Source of the DNA: Spirilliplanes yamanashiensis
GTDB lineage: Bacteria > Actinomycetota > Actinomycetes > Mycobacteriales > Micromonosporaceae
Direction of reading: 5' to 3'
Length of the DNA: 64,000 bases
NCBI RefSeq assembly: GCF_016863475.1
Contig: NZ_BOOY01000018.1
Span: forward strand, 214,656-278,655
Of the stretch, positions 63,314 to 64,000 are shown piece after piece (within the stretch, counting starts at the first letter, position 1; each line of letters begins with the position of its first letter). The position numbers and the translations under genes are program-made. The notes beneath the pieces are model-generated. The model saw only the letters and a program-made list of their open reading frames with translations, searched no databases and was not told the DNA's origin.

Positions 63314-63320
63314 TTAGTTG

Positions 63321-63330
63321 CCTCCGGCAG
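63321..63330 (-). promoter_or_regulatory. terC Shine-Dalgarno and anti-SD pairing site
   Basis: CTGCCGGAGG ends 7 bp before the terC GTG and contains the ribosome site. Its complement would be CCTCCGGCAG; the riboswitch 3' P1 strand reads CCTCCGACAG (minus strand from 63421 to 63412), matching at 9 of 10 positions. In the unbound state the two can pair and hide the ribosome site; in the Mn-bound state P1 forms and frees it. Confidence 0.75.
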
Positions 63331-63416
63331 ACACGGGACATCGCCGCGCCGCCGCACGCCCGGTGGTATCGGTCCGGACGCCCACGCTGCGAGACGATGT
63401 ATCGGGGGTGACTGTC

Positions 63417-63543
63417 GGAGGTCTCTTCCGCCCCCGGCCCGTCGCTGGCGACGATGGACCGGCGGCCGCGGTGCCGGGTGACCGCTCGGCGAACCGGGCG
63501 GCAGCCGTGTTGACGACACCGACGCAGAGGAATACTCCCCTCC
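63417..63543 (-). ncRNA. yybP-ykoY manganese riboswitch
   Basis: About 127-nt aptamer on the minus strand, 105 bp upstream of the terC start. P1 pairs GGAGG (63543-63539) with CCTCC (63421-63417). Conserved single-stranded elements: GGAGTA (63538-63533) after P1, TTCC/GGAA P2 closing pairs, GTCGTCAA (near 63520-63510), CACCCGGC on the opposite side of the internal loop, and GGAAGAGACC just before the 3' P1 strand. These match the yybP-ykoY consensus, which senses Mn2+. Control here is likely translational. Confidence 0.88.
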
Positions 63544-63916
63544 TCGCACGCCATTCTGGCCCATCCCACCCCGGATCGGCACCTCGGCCCGCCATCTTTC
63601 GCACGGCTCACACCCCTGATGCCATCAACTCGCCCATTCACCCCCACCTCGGACGCCTTTGCCGTGCTTTTCGACGCAGGCTGGGGCCGGATTTTCGCTG
63701 GTTCTGGCCGAGGATGATCTGCACGGTGCGCCAGGTCTTCTCATGCCTGGGGAGATTGGTCGTGGCGGGCTGTCGCGGTGTTCGGTTCGGGCTGTCCGTG
63801 GCTTTCACCCCGTGGGCCTCGGCCTCCATGTGCCTGATCTTGTCCCCCACCACCGTGCGCCACCCTGCACCGCAGGCTCCCCGCTGCCAGCCGGGCTGCC
63901 GGCCCTCGCGGCGGCC
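63544..63916. other. Spacer upstream of terC, no gene seen
   Basis: About 370 bp between the riboswitch and the 14-bp repeat array. It must contain the terC promoter on the minus strand but no -35/-10 pair could be fixed. Composition from about 63650 to 63790 is lower in GC than the genes, with short frames lacking ribosome sites; it may be a decayed gene or mobile remnant. Confidence 0.45.
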
Positions 63917-64000
63917 GGTCCTCCGCGGGCGGTCCTCCGCGGGCGGTCCTCCGCGGGCGGTCCTCCGCGGGCGGTCCTCCGCGGGCGGTCCTCCGCGGGC
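63917..64000. repeat. 14-bp tandem repeat, six exact units to window end
   Basis: GGTCCTCCGCGGGC repeats six times without a mismatch and runs off the window edge, so the true array is longer. The 14-bp unit is not a multiple of three, so it cannot be a coding repeat in one frame. Each unit holds the palindrome CCGCGG, so the array can fold or bind a dimeric protein. Imperfect copies may precede it (GGCCCTCGCGGCGGCC). It is not CRISPR-like: there are no spacers. Confidence 0.9.

Noticed and set aside
63638..63853. 71-codon minus-strand frame (GDKIRHMEAEAHG... tail-like)
   Set aside because: Somewhat protein-like and lower in GC, but short, with no ribosome site, no recognised family and no partner. 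It may be a decayed fragment, so it was not called as a gene.
63917..64000. Possible CRISPR array
   Set aside because: Units are contiguous 14-bp repeats with no spacers and no cas genes nearby.

Overview
The window is very GC-rich, densely packed chromosomal DNA from an actinomycete. Lineage markers that can be read directly are a WhiA sporulation regulator, the RNA polymerase-binding protein RbpA, OpcA beside zwf, two DinB/maleylpyruvate-isomerase-like (mycothiol-type) proteins, an actinobacterial Vms1-like release factor (acVLRF1), and a SufR-SufB-SufD-ferredoxin-SufC-SufS-SufU-SufT operon. GTG and TTG starts are common, as are 1-4 bp stop/start overlaps. Gene content and order look most like Micromonosporaceae; that family-level placement is inference. 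No prophage, insertion sequence, CRISPR array, rRNA or tRNA gene was found.

Layout. 1-13.6 kb holds mixed housekeeping and accessory genes: the 3' part of a UvrA-like ABC protein, a mismatch uracil-DNA glycosylase, an atypical SDR, an ABC exporter, a secreted DUF4214 protein, a crotonase with a small HTH protein and an ABC-F ATPase, a membrane zinc metallopeptidase, acVLRF1, a methyltransferase/VOC pair, a LysE exporter and a histidine phosphatase. 13.6-20.1 kb is the complete suf iron-sulfur operon, with heme A synthase divergent to sufR. 21-25.6 kb has a Tat-secreted glycosidase-like protein, a Mut7-C protein, an ATP-grasp protein, a small conserved protein and ctaB. 25.8-34.2 kb is the pentose phosphate block tkt-tal-(pgi-like)-zwf-opcA-pgl. 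35.9-45 kb, mostly on the minus strand, is rbpA, secG-tpiA-pgk-gap, whiA-yvcK-rapZ and uvrC. 45-53.4 kb holds a Rieske lipoprotein, full-length uvrA, a membrane protein, rsgA, a mycothiol-type protein and an MBL-fold hydrolase. 53.4-64 kb holds an unrecognised Rossmann-like protein, a ClpP-like protein without its catalytic triad, a divergent ribosomal protein L11 paralogue, a secreted glucosaminidase, a secreted phosphatase with a Pro-Thr linker, typA, two small genes and terC.

Functional logic. Glycolysis (gap, pgk, tpiA) and the pentose phosphate pathway (tkt, tal, zwf, opcA, pgl) are nearly complete here, while the Pgi-position gene has lost recognisable catalytic motifs. The suf operon makes Fe-S clusters and its predicted regulator SufR carries four C-terminal cysteines. 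CtaB and heme A synthase are the two steps from heme b to heme A and lie about 4 kb apart.

The most notable non-ordinary items are: (i) a yybP-ykoY (manganese) riboswitch in the terC leader whose 3' P1 strand is complementary over 9 of 10 positions to the terC Shine-Dalgarno region, which gives a readable translational switch; (ii) a stand-alone L11 paralogue lacking the proline-rich segment where thiopeptide antibiotics bind canonical L11, lying convergent to the ClpP-like pseudoprotease across a perfect 15-bp hairpin; (iii) the degenerate Pgi-like protein inside a conserved operon; and (iv) tandem minisatellites of 20 bp (near 35.7 kb) and 14 bp (running off the window end).
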